Shown here: positions 34,438-42,797 of the stretch, one piece after another | How the letters are laid out: each line of letters begins with the position of its first letter | Numbering within the stretch: position 1 is the first letter of the stretch | Source of the DNA: SB15 sp964639245 | GTDB lineage: Bacteria > Chloroflexota > Anaerolineae > Aggregatilineales > J027 | Reading direction: 5' to 3' | Assembly (NCBI GenBank): GCA_964639245.1 | Contig: CAZXCU010000020.1 | Coordinates: 1 to 64,000 of the forward strand | DNA: 64,000 bases | The notes under the pieces: model-generated | Databases searched by the model: none | What the model saw: the letters and a program-made list of their open reading frames with translations, nothing else | Told to the model about the DNA's origin: nothing | Translations under genes and position numbers: made by a program

Positions 34438-34620
34438 ATGGCTAAGTGTGAATACTGCGGCAAACATACGCAATTTGGGCGTAACAAGAGCTTCTCCCAG
34501 AAACGCACTCCGCGTACTTTCGGTGCGAACCTGCAAAAAACGAAAGTTGTGGAAAATGGTAAGCTCACCAAACGCACGCTGTGTACTCAGTGTATCCGCA
34601 CCGTCTCTAAGATGGACTAA
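34438..34620 (+). CDS. rpmB: 50S ribosomal protein L28
   Basis: 60 residues, matching L28: CEYCGKHTQFGRNKSFS at the N-terminus and LCTQCIRTV at the C-terminus, giving the zinc-binding four-cysteine form (CxxC...CxxC). RTPRTFGANLQK is the conserved basic core. It sits between yloU (divergent) and rpe (convergent), the classical rpmB-yloU neighbourhood. Confidence 0.96.
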   Translation: MAKCEYCGKHTQFGRNKSFSQKRTPRTFGANLQKTKVVENGKLTKRTLCTQCIRTVSKMD

Positions 34621-34628
34621 CCCATGAC

Positions 34629-34649
34629 AAACGCCGGAAACGGCGTTTT
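34629..34649 (+). terminator. rpmB terminator
   Basis: A perfect 8-bp stem (34629-34636 with 34641-34648), GAAA tetraloop and T4, 8 nt after the rpmB stop, between the convergent rpmB and rpe genes. Confidence 0.8.
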
Positions 34650-34653
34650 CGTT

Positions 34654-35298
34654 TTAAAGCGCTTCCCGCAGCGCACGGATACCCGCATGAATTCCATCTT
34701 CTGCCCCAAAAATGACGGTTCCGGCAATCATGATATTACCGCCATGTTCCACCGCCATTTTAATGGTATCGGGGGCAATCCCACCATCCACTAAAATATC
34801 TTTTTCGCCAACCATCTGACGCAGTTGGCGCAGTTTGGGCAGCACCTCTGTTAAAAAGGCTTGCCCGCCCGCTCCCGGATTCACGGTCATCACCACAATT
34901 TCATCCAACAGGGGGAGCACTTCTTGAAGCATCACGGCGGGTGTATGCGGATTGATTGCTACCCCTGCTTTCACCTTCAAATTTTTAATTTGCTGCAATA
35001 CCCGATGTAAATGCGGGCAGGCTTCCACATGCACGCTAATCGCATCGGCCCCGGCACGGGCAAATTTTTCAAGGTGATGCTCCGGCTCAACAATCATCAA
35101 GTGTACATCCAAGGGCAAGGCCGTGACCCGACGCACCGCTTCGATAATCGGGATACCAAAGGAAATATTGGGAACGAACTGCCCATCCATCACATCAATA
35201 TGAATCAAATCCGCGCCACCTGCTTCTGCTGCCCGGATTTGTTCGCCCAACTGTGCAAAATCTGCCGCAAGGATAGACGGTGCAATTTTAATTTTCAC
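34654..35298 (-). CDS. rpe: ribulose-phosphate 3-epimerase
   Basis: 214 residues, TIM barrel. Interconverts ribulose 5-phosphate and xylulose 5-phosphate in the pentose phosphate pathway. Metal and catalytic segments are seen: IAPSILAADFAQL, HIDVMDGQFVPNISFG (H and D), LDVHLMI (H), MTVNPGAGGQ and the catalytic aspartate in DGGIAPDTI. It lies next to rpmB as in Bacillus. Confidence 0.95.
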   Translation of the reverse strand: MKIKIAPSILAADFAQLGEQIRAAEAGGADLIHIDVMDGQFVPNISFGIPIIEAVRRVTALPLDVHLMIVEPEHHLEKFARAGADAISVHVEACPHLHRVLQQIKNLKVKAGVAINPHTPAVMLQEVLPLLDEIVVMTVNPGAGGQAFLTEVLPKLRQLRQMVGEKDILVDGGIAPDTIKMAVEHGGNIMIAGTVIFGAEDGIHAGIRALREAL

Positions 35299-35389
35299 AA
35301 ATTTTTCCTATTCAATAGCCATCAAATAGTGAAAGCTATGTTACATTTGTCATGTACAAAAATCAACAATTCCCCAGATTAGGACATCC

Positions 35390-36148
35390 ATGATAGAAGC
35401 AGAACATCTGGCAAAGCGGTTTAAGAAATTTGAAGCAGTCAAGGATCTCTCTTTTACAGCACATGATGGCGAAGTTTTTGGGCTGCTCGGGCCGAACGGA
35501 GCAGGCAAAACCACCACTTTACGGATGCTGTCTACGGTGGTCACACCTTCGCATGGCACAGCCCGCGTGAACACTTTTGATATTCGCCATCAAAAAGATA
35601 AAGTACGCTCCAATTTAGGTATTTTGATTGAAAGTGCCGGGTTGTATGCCCATTCCACAACCCGCGAACACCTGCGCTATGTCGGCAATTTGCATGGGTT
35701 GAACGGGGGAGAATTGGAAAAGCGCATTGACGAATTGATTAACGCGCTGGGGATGAATGACTTTGTGGACAGGCGGGCGAGTGGATTTTCGCGGGGGATG
35801 GTGCGTAAAGTGGTCATGGGCATGGCATTGGTACATAACCCGCCGAATATCATCCTCGACGAACCCACACAGGGCTTGGATGTCGTCAGCACCCGCGCTG
35901 TACGGGATATTATCCTGCGATTTAAAAGCGAAGGGCGCTGTGTGATTCTCAGTACCCATCATATGGACGAAGTTGAGCGTTTGTGTGACCGGGTAGCCAT
36001 TATCCATCGGGGACAAATTCTTGCGAGTGGTACGCCCCAAGCATTGATTGAAAAATATCGTGCTGACAACCTTGAAAGCGCTTTTGTTGAAATTGTAGGC
36101 GCAGAAGCCCTCCTCGCTGAAGCCGAAAGGGAAGCCCAAAAATCATGA
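35390..36148 (+). CDS. ABC transporter ATP-binding protein (NatA-like)
   Basis: 252 residues. Walker A GPNGAGKTT is near 35-43, Walker B NIILDEPTQGLDV near 158, and the H-loop ILSTHHMDE near 190. The signature motif reads FSRGM in place of LSGGQ, which is common in the NatA/CcmA-type exporters. The ATG is preceded by a weak AGGA. The stop overlaps the permease start (ATGA). NatA exports sodium in Bacillus; the substrate of this relative is not determined. Confidence 0.9.
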   Translation: MIEAEHLAKRFKKFEAVKDLSFTAHDGEVFGLLGPNGAGKTTTLRMLSTVVTPSHGTARVNTFDIRHQKDKVRSNLGILIESAGLYAHSTTREHLRYVGNLHGLNGGELEKRIDELINALGMNDFVDRRASGFSRGMVRKVVMGMALVHNPPNIILDEPTQGLDVVSTRAVRDIILRFKSEGRCVILSTHHMDEVERLCDRVAIIHRGQILASGTPQALIEKYRADNLESAFVEIVGAEALLAEAEREAQKS

Positions 36149-37380
36149 GACTCTGGGATGTCTACCGAATTGTGTTTCGTAAAGAATTCCGCGAACTCCT
36201 GAGGGACAGGCGGGCGTTGTTCTGGCTATTTGCCCCCCCGATTATTTTGCCGGGGCTGGCATTGTGCGGCGGGCTGTTCGTGGGGACACAAGCCGTGCGG
36301 ATTGCACAGGAAGGTTTTCCCATCATAGTGGAAAACGCAGAGGAATCGCCCACCCTGATCAATTATCTCGCGGAAGATGACAGTATTTTGATGGTCGAGA
36401 CAGAAGATGAAGCCCTACTGGTGGTGACAATCCCTGAAGATTTTCAGGACAACCTCGACGCAAATGGTACAGCCAGCATTAACCTGACCAGCCGTGACAA
36501 TTCGCTGATTACCTTCATCGGGCGGGCAGCTGTGCGAAGTGTAATTGACCGTTACAATGCCGATTTACTTGACCAGCGTTTGGAATCCCAGAATCTGACC
36601 CGCGATTGGCTGACCCCGATTACGATTGGGGAACGCACCGCCAGCACGGGTGAAGCGGTGGGGGGAAATGAGGAAGGGGGGACAAGTATTTTAGCAACCA
36701 TCTTTTTGCCCTTAGCGGTGACTTCATGGCTGCTGGGCGGGGGCATGGGCTTGGTATTGGATGCCACTGTAGGCGAAAAAGAACGGCAAACCATTGAAAA
36801 CTTGCTGGTCACACCCGCCAGTCGGGTTGGCATTGTCATGGGCAAAATGAGCGTCATTTTCATCGCCTCCATGGTGGTGATGAGCTTATGGCTAGTAGAA
36901 GGGTTGCTGCTCAATTCCTTTAGCACTATTGCACCGGAACTTAACGGTTCAGACACCCTCACGACCAATGAAATTTTAAAACTGGCGGCGGAAAGCGGTG
37001 GTGATATTCTGGGATTGCTGGCGGCATTGGTGGTCATCATCATTCCATTTACGGTGATGCTGAACGCGCTGGTGATGGCATGGTGCGCGTATGCCGCCAA
37101 TTACCGTGAAGCAAATTTATTTATGGCGCTGGTGCAACTTGGATTACCGGGCAGCGTATTACTCACCATTTTTAGTCTGCCTCCCGAAGTGGGCGAACCA
37201 GTCTACGCGGTTCCTCTCTTTGGCGCGATTGTCGCCATTCGGGATTTGTTCAGTGGCAATTTATCTACCGCAGGTTTAGTGATTAATTTCCTGTCGGGGC
37301 TGCTTTATTCAGGTGGGGCGATTGGACTTGCCGCGTGGGTGTTTGGGCGAGAATGGTCGCTGACACGAGGACTACAATAA
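36145..37380 (+). CDS. ABC transporter permease (NatB-like, ABC-2 type)
   Basis: 411 residues. FRKEFRELLRDRRALFWLF at the N-terminus is the amphipathic stretch before the first membrane helix of NatB/ABC-2 permeases. A large extracytoplasmic loop follows (about 50-185), then five or six membrane helices with the conserved GEKERQTIENLLVTP cytoplasmic motif (about 211-225). It forms the exporter with the NatA-like ATPase, with which it shares a 4-nt overlap. Cargo unknown. Confidence 0.9.
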   Translation: MRLWDVYRIVFRKEFRELLRDRRALFWLFAPPIILPGLALCGGLFVGTQAVRIAQEGFPIIVENAEESPTLINYLAEDDSILMVETEDEALLVVTIPEDFQDNLDANGTASINLTSRDNSLITFIGRAAVRSVIDRYNADLLDQRLESQNLTRDWLTPITIGERTASTGEAVGGNEEGGTSILATIFLPLAVTSWLLGGGMGLVLDATVGEKERQTIENLLVTPASRVGIVMGKMSVIFIASMVVMSLWLVEGLLLNSFSTIAPELNGSDTLTTNEILKLAAESGGDILGLLAALVVIIIPFTVMLNALVMAWCAYAANYREANLFMALVQLGLPGSVLLTIFSLPPEVGEPVYAVPLFGAIVAIRDLFSGNLSTAGLVINFLSGLLYSGGAIGLAAWVFGREWSLTRGLQ

Positions 37381-37442
37381 ATTAAAGTTGGCAAGTGTGC
37401 TATCCCGTTGTAGACTACAGTAGGGTTTTATTCGAGGGGCTT

Positions 37443-39233
37443 ATGCAAGCAGACAATGTTTCTCCGTCTGAATGGCGTTGGGTAGCGATTGTCAGTGGGA
37501 TTTTGGTGACACTGACGTTGTTGCCCTATGCGTGGGCGCTGATTGCTTCTGTGGATACGCCCTATACATTTATGGGGATTTTGTCGAATCCTAAAGATGG
37601 GGCAACTTACCTGTCCAAAATTCAGCAGGGGGCAGATGGCAACTGGCTATTTGAGCTGCGCCATACTCCACAATCGCATGACCCGGCTGGTTTTCACCTG
37701 TTTTACTTGGGGTTAGGACATATTGCGAGTTTATTCGGCCTGTCCAATGTGGTGATATTTCATCTAGCACGGGTTGCTACTAGCTTTTTCATGTTCGCAG
37801 GACTCTATAATTTAGGGGCAAGCATCTGGTCACGCCCGCGCCCACGTCGCTTATTTTTTATGCTCGTTTCGGTAGGGTCGGGGTTAGGCTGGCTAGCTTT
37901 GGTTTTTTATCCCGGTGAATTAGCCCCGGATTTACTGGTTCCAGAGGGTTTTCCTTTGCTGGCGGCTTATACCAATCCCCATTTTCCGCTCGCTATTGGC
38001 TGCCAAGCGCTGCTCACCACCATTTTTATCCGTGTTTTTCGTCCGGGCTATTTTGAAGCACCGACTTCGGACAATGGGGGTTTGAGTGTCATTATTCTTT
38101 CAATTATTCTTGCTATCATTTCTCCCCCCTCTTTAATTGCGATGGGAGGAGCGCTGGTTGCCTTTATCTTGATACGGGGTTATCTGCTTACCAAAACCGC
38201 CCGCCAAAACCCCAAATTTCAACAAAAACTCATTGAAAATCACCAGATTATCCCCATTTCAAAATTTCAAGTGCCTATGCACGAGGCACGTTGGGCCGCG
38301 ATGCTGATTTTGCCGGCGGCACCCCTTGCACTTTACTACTTGATGGTGTTTCGCTTCAACGATGTATTCGGCGATTTCAACCAACAAAACATAACAATTT
38401 CACCGAACATCATTTTGTTCATTTTTGGCTATGGATTGCTATTAATTTTAGCAATTCCCGGTTTGCTGCGGGCATTTCGGCGTTTTGAACCCGACGGCGA
38501 TCAAATTATGCTGTTGTGGTTTTTAGTGAATGTGCTGCTGATTTACACCCCCTTTGCGTTGCAGCGACGCTTGTTTATCGGGTTAATTATCCCCATTGTG
38601 TATTTTGCGGTGCGGGCCATTGAAGATTACTGGGTCGAGCGTGTTCCCGAACGACTTCGCATGGCGAGTTTGATTTTTTTATTTGTCTTTATTTTGCCGA
38701 CCCATGTTTTTACCTTTGGTGCCCCGTTGGCCTTTGCGGTACTCGACCAAGAGGCAGGTGCCGACAATTTATTGCTGGTTCATGAAAATTATCTGGCTGC
38801 CTTTGATGAACTAGACGCAATGGGGGGTAAAAATGGGGTCGTGTTGTCTTCGCCCGCCATTGGGTTGTGGTTGCCGTCTCAAACCCAGATGCGTCCAGTC
38901 TACGGGCACGAATTTGAAACCGTCCCTGCCGAAGAACGACGAGAGCAGGTGGAGGATTTTTATCGCGGCATTGATTGTGTCACCCTGCTGGAAAGCGATA
39001 AACTTCCGTTCCATGTACGCTATGTGTTATGGGGGCCAAAAGAGGATGACATGGGCATCATCACCCGCGATGAAGCCGCCGAAGAAGTTCTCAATTTAGA
39101 TGATTTTGAAGAGGTCGAAGAGGATAAAATCCGCCTACCCGATGCTGATAAATGCCGCGCTGTCGTCGAAGAACGGGCTGAATCCCAGTGGACATTCGGG
39201 GATGTTACGCTTTATCAACTCCCCAACCATTAA
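37443..39233 (+). CDS. multi-span membrane protein, GT-C-like, copy A
   Basis: 596 residues with about 11 membrane helices and a hydrophilic C-terminal domain of about 150 residues. The first extracytoplasmic loop holds NPKDGATYLSKIQQGADG, whose spacing of acidic residues resembles the catalytic loop of GT-C (polyprenol-phosphate-sugar-dependent) transferases; no specific family was recognised. The C-terminus ends with a soluble part containing ILLSSPAIG-like and CVTLLE segments. The start is ATG 37443 with GAGGGG 5 nt upstream; a GTG 48 nt earlier is less likely. It shares its layout with the copy at 41211 (residues GNAYLGKMRLGVEGDW). Confidence 0.8.
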   Translation: MQADNVSPSEWRWVAIVSGILVTLTLLPYAWALIASVDTPYTFMGILSNPKDGATYLSKIQQGADGNWLFELRHTPQSHDPAGFHLFYLGLGHIASLFGLSNVVIFHLARVATSFFMFAGLYNLGASIWSRPRPRRLFFMLVSVGSGLGWLALVFYPGELAPDLLVPEGFPLLAAYTNPHFPLAIGCQALLTTIFIRVFRPGYFEAPTSDNGGLSVIILSIILAIISPPSLIAMGGALVAFILIRGYLLTKTARQNPKFQQKLIENHQIIPISKFQVPMHEARWAAMLILPAAPLALYYLMVFRFNDVFGDFNQQNITISPNIILFIFGYGLLLILAIPGLLRAFRRFEPDGDQIMLLWFLVNVLLIYTPFALQRRLFIGLIIPIVYFAVRAIEDYWVERVPERLRMASLIFLFVFILPTHVFTFGAPLAFAVLDQEAGADNLLLVHENYLAAFDELDAMGGKNGVVLSSPAIGLWLPSQTQMRPVYGHEFETVPAEERREQVEDFYRGIDCVTLLESDKLPFHVRYVLWGPKEDDMGIITRDEAAEEVLNLDDFEEVEEDKIRLPDADKCRAVVEERAESQWTFGDVTLYQLPNH

Positions 39234-41259
39234 AATCAGTGCAAGCAGTGGCCTGCTGCTGCTCATTTTTCTTCTGCTGGTTGGATTCCGCGCCGATACC
39301 CTCCCCCATAACCCCGTGAATGATTTTTCCGACGCAACCATCAGTCGTTGGCCTGATGCGCTGCATTTTCAACGGACGCTCCGCCACGACCATACGCTTC
39401 CCTTATGGAATCCGCATCTGATGGGAGGGCAACCTTTTGCAGCTAATCCGGGCACAAAGGTCTGGTATCCCCTCACTTGGCTGCTCATCCTGTGGAATCC
39501 TGCCCTGCACATTAATTTTATGGTAGGGTTTCATTTGTGGTTGGGCGGACTTGGCATGTGGTCGTGGGCGCGGCGTACCGGACTCACCTTCTGGCCTGCA
39601 ATGCTTTGCTCGGCGGGATATTTATTCGCTCCCAAATTGCTGGCTCATGCAGGCGGCGGTCATCTCGACTTGCTAATTGCGGTTACATGGCTACCGTTTT
39701 TACTCTTTTTTATCCACCGCCTGTTTATCGGCACACAGTATCCGTCGGTAGATGTCATCGGGCTTGCCTTGGTGGGCGCGATGGTGTTCATTGGAGCCAT
39801 TCAAATTGCCCTGTTTACTTTTGGGCTGGGTGCGGCCTATGCCATTTTTCTCGCCACCAGCCAACCGACCCTAAAATTTCCTCTAAGACTGCTGCTAGGT
39901 GCGCTGCTAGCCACGGGTTTTGTCGCTGTTCAGTGGCTGCCGCTTATTGAACTTGGTGAATCGGTCACACGCGGGGACATTCGAGAGCAAGATGCGGCTA
40001 TTTTTAGCGTACAGGGTGGACAATTTTTAGGGTTGCTGCTCAGTGAACACGGTGGAAGCATTGAATCTTTTACTTATGTGGGTGTTTGTATTTTTATGTT
40101 GGCTGTCGCCGGGTTGCTACGCCATCCGCGTCAAAATCGCTTCTGGTGGGGAGTCATTCTCTTTGCAGCGTTGTACAGCATGGGTGAAAATTTCATCCTC
40201 TGGTCAGGGTTGGTCAAAATTTTGCCCGTCCTGCGTTTGTTTCGCGTGCCACCCCGCGCATGGTTTTTAGCCGCGCTGGTGTTTCCCTATCTTGCCGGGT
40301 GGGGGCTGCAATTTTTAATCGAAAACCCGCCGCGCAGTTCCCGCGCACGCATGGCAATCATTGCCCTGTGTGGCATTGGAATCTCATGCAGTGCAGCGAG
40401 TTTTGTGCTTTTGAGCGAAGGACTCGAGGCGGAAACACTGATAGGGCTGGTTGCTTTTCCGATAACAGCTATTGTGCTGGCCTTGTATATTTTTGAGCAA
40501 ATTTCACCGCGTACTTTTGCTTTATTACTAACCTTGATGGTCATTTTAGATGGGACATGGGTCGGGCATACCTTGATCGAAGGCCGTCCACCGGATGAGT
40601 GGCTCAACGAATCCCCCCCGCAGTTCTTAGAAGATTATCACGGACGGCTTTATACGCCGAGTTATGCGATTCCGCAGCAGGATACTGCTTTTTGGGGAAT
40701 TGCCCGTTTTGATGGCGTTGACCCCTTCCAGCTTCAGAATTTTGTCGAAAACAGCGAACTTGCCACCGGCATCTCCCGTGAAGGCTACAGCACGACGATT
40801 CCGGCGGAGGTGGTGCTGGAAGTCGATGACGACACGCTTGAAATTCAAAATGCCCCGATGAATGCGGAATACTTAGGGCGATGGGGTGTGCGTTGGGTGG
40901 TGACTTCGTATCCCATCCAAATTGAGGGTCTGCAACTCGCAGGGCAAGAAAATGAGATTTTTTATTTTGAAAATCAAAAAGTAGTTGACTTTGCGCTGGA
41001 TTGGGAAAACGCCAACCGAGTCACACAAACCGTCAGCAGTCCGCAAGCATTGACCGTGACGAATGCTCCCGGCTGGCAAACCGCCGAAGGGGAAGCAATT
41101 GACACGGATTCATTGACCTTGCCTGCGGAAAATGCCACCTTTGTCTATCGTCCGCGTGGGGTATATCTTGGCATTCTCATCAGCAGTATTTTTTATGGAG
41201 TAGCGGGACTGTGGTTGCTAGGCGTGTTTGGATTTTTGCCTGTGTGGTGGCGGCGCTGA
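39202..41259 (+). CDS. multi-span membrane protein, GT-C/YfhO-like, copy B
   Basis: 685 residues with about 12 hydrophobic helices and a C-terminal soluble domain of about 170 residues that ends in a last membrane helix. The early loop reads TLPLWNPHLMGGQPFAANPG, typical of YfhO-type membrane proteins, a GT-C-like family implicated in glycosylating lipoteichoic acid or other envelope glycans. The frame is open from 39100, but ATG 39202 gives the smaller overlap (32 nt) with gene A. It alternates with A-type genes and is paralogous to the gene at 42798. Confidence 0.78.
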   Translation: MLRFINSPTIKISASSGLLLLIFLLLVGFRADTLPHNPVNDFSDATISRWPDALHFQRTLRHDHTLPLWNPHLMGGQPFAANPGTKVWYPLTWLLILWNPALHINFMVGFHLWLGGLGMWSWARRTGLTFWPAMLCSAGYLFAPKLLAHAGGGHLDLLIAVTWLPFLLFFIHRLFIGTQYPSVDVIGLALVGAMVFIGAIQIALFTFGLGAAYAIFLATSQPTLKFPLRLLLGALLATGFVAVQWLPLIELGESVTRGDIREQDAAIFSVQGGQFLGLLLSEHGGSIESFTYVGVCIFMLAVAGLLRHPRQNRFWWGVILFAALYSMGENFILWSGLVKILPVLRLFRVPPRAWFLAALVFPYLAGWGLQFLIENPPRSSRARMAIIALCGIGISCSAASFVLLSEGLEAETLIGLVAFPITAIVLALYIFEQISPRTFALLLTLMVILDGTWVGHTLIEGRPPDEWLNESPPQFLEDYHGRLYTPSYAIPQQDTAFWGIARFDGVDPFQLQNFVENSELATGISREGYSTTIPAEVVLEVDDDTLEIQNAPMNAEYLGRWGVRWVVTSYPIQIEGLQLAGQENEIFYFENQKVVDFALDWENANRVTQTVSSPQALTVTNAPGWQTAEGEAIDTDSLTLPAENATFVYRPRGVYLGILISSIFYGVAGLWLLGVFGFLPVWWRR

Positions 41260-42797
41260 CCACCCTTCCCTATCTGGTGGGTTGGCTTTCGGCGGGCGAA
41301 CACTGGGAATACAACGGTTTTGTCATCGGCACAGAAGATGGCAACGCTTATCTGGGCAAAATGCGCTTGGGCGTAGAGGGTGACTGGCGTTTCCACCTTT
41401 TTTTCTCGCCCGAAGCAACAGACAGCGAATTTGGTCTGTATTTGCCCTACATTGCGCTTGGGCATCTGGTTGGACTGTTCGTGGATGAAGACGCGCCAAA
41501 TCTTGTGACTGCATTAGCGGTTACTTTTCAGATTTTCCGTTTTCTTTCAACGTTTGTGCTGATTCTTGCCATTGATTCTTTCATCGGTGAATTTATCCAC
41601 ACACCCAAAACCCGCTGGTTTGCCCTGCTGATTGCGACCTTTGGCGGGGGGTTAGGGTGGCTTTTGCTCCTGACCGGGCAAAGTAAATTATTTGGAAGCC
41701 AACCCATTGAATTTTACATTCCCGAAAGCTACTCCTTCATGGTGATATTGGCGCTGCCGCATGTCGCCATTGCCCGCGCCGCTATTTTGATCGGTTTGGT
41801 TTCTCTATTTCATGCTATCAAGCAAAATCGCTGGCAGGATGCCCTTTTTGCCGCGCTGCTCTGGAATGTGGTTGGCTTGATGGTCACATTTTATCTGGCG
41901 GTGATTTATGCGATTTTAGGAGCGTGGGGGTTGGCGCTGTGGCTTAAAAAACGCCAGTTTCCGATGCGCTATACCCGCTTGAGCGTACTTGCCGCCGGAC
42001 TTACAGCCCCTCTTTTTCTGTACAACGCATGGGTGTTTTCGCAGAATGAAGCCTTTTCCACATGGGCCAGCCAGAATGATTTGCCTTCGCCTCACCCCCT
42101 TCATTACCTCATCGGATACGGTGTGTTCGCCATTTTTGCGGTGGCGGGCGGACGATGGGCTTGGAAAAAAGGACAGGACAAACATCTGCTGCTGGTGGGG
42201 TGGGTGCTGATTGTGCCGATACTGGTCTATTTACCCTTGAATGTGCAGCGGCGCTTGGCGGAGGCGTTTTTTATCCCTTTGGTGATTCTCACTGTGGTCG
42301 GGCTTAAACTTCTGACCCGTCATCTCAAACGCTACAACCAAACCCGACGCTTGGTGATGCTGGCAGTTTTGCCCTCGATGCTGCTGCTGTGGATTGGCTT
42401 GATTTTTACCATGATGACTCCCGACTCGCCGGCGTTTCGTTCCAAAGCGGAAATTGCGGCAATGGATTGGTTAGATGGGTATGCCCAACCTGACTCACGG
42501 GTGCTGGCAGCGCTGGAAACAGGCAATTACCTGCCTGTTCGTACTCATTTACGCCCATTCTTAGCGCACGGGCCAGAAACCCTTTATTTGGGTGAAAAAC
42601 AAGAGCTTGTAGAAGCCTTCTATCAGGGCGAACTGTCCGAAGCCGAAAAAAATGCCTTGTATGATGAATTTCAGATTCGCTATGTGATGTTCGGGGCGAT
42701 AGAACGTAAAATAAGCGAGGATGAATCGGGCTGGAACAACGGCCTAACTTTAATTTATGACAAAGATGATTTCCAGATTTATGAGGTTATACAATAG
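41211..42797 (+). CDS. multi-span membrane protein, GT-C-like, copy A'
   Basis: 528 residues with about 10 membrane helices. GTEDGNAYLGKMRLGVEGDW in the first loop mirrors NPKDGATYLSKIQQGADGNW of copy A, as does the following PYIALGHLVGLF versus FYLGLGHIASLF. The C-terminal 130 residues are soluble. The GTG start at 41211 lies inside the end of copy B (49-nt overlap) with GGAG 10 nt upstream. The stop is followed directly by the ATG of the next gene. Confidence 0.78.
   Translation: MVARRVWIFACVVAALTTLPYLVGWLSAGEHWEYNGFVIGTEDGNAYLGKMRLGVEGDWRFHLFFSPEATDSEFGLYLPYIALGHLVGLFVDEDAPNLVTALAVTFQIFRFLSTFVLILAIDSFIGEFIHTPKTRWFALLIATFGGGLGWLLLLTGQSKLFGSQPIEFYIPESYSFMVILALPHVAIARAAILIGLVSLFHAIKQNRWQDALFAALLWNVVGLMVTFYLAVIYAILGAWGLALWLKKRQFPMRYTRLSVLAAGLTAPLFLYNAWVFSQNEAFSTWASQNDLPSPHPLHYLIGYGVFAIFAVAGGRWAWKKGQDKHLLLVGWVLIVPILVYLPLNVQRRLAEAFFIPLVILTVVGLKLLTRHLKRYNQTRRLVMLAVLPSMLLLWIGLIFTMMTPDSPAFRSKAEIAAMDWLDGYAQPDSRVLAALETGNYLPVRTHLRPFLAHGPETLYLGEKQELVEAFYQGELSEAEKNALYDEFQIRYVMFGAIERKISEDESGWNNGLTLIYDKDDFQIYEVIQ

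Noticed and set aside
39100..39201. Start of the copy B membrane protein at 39100
   Set aside because: It would overlap copy A by 134 nt and place a polar tail before the first membrane helix; ATG 39202 is simpler, though its ribosome site is weak.
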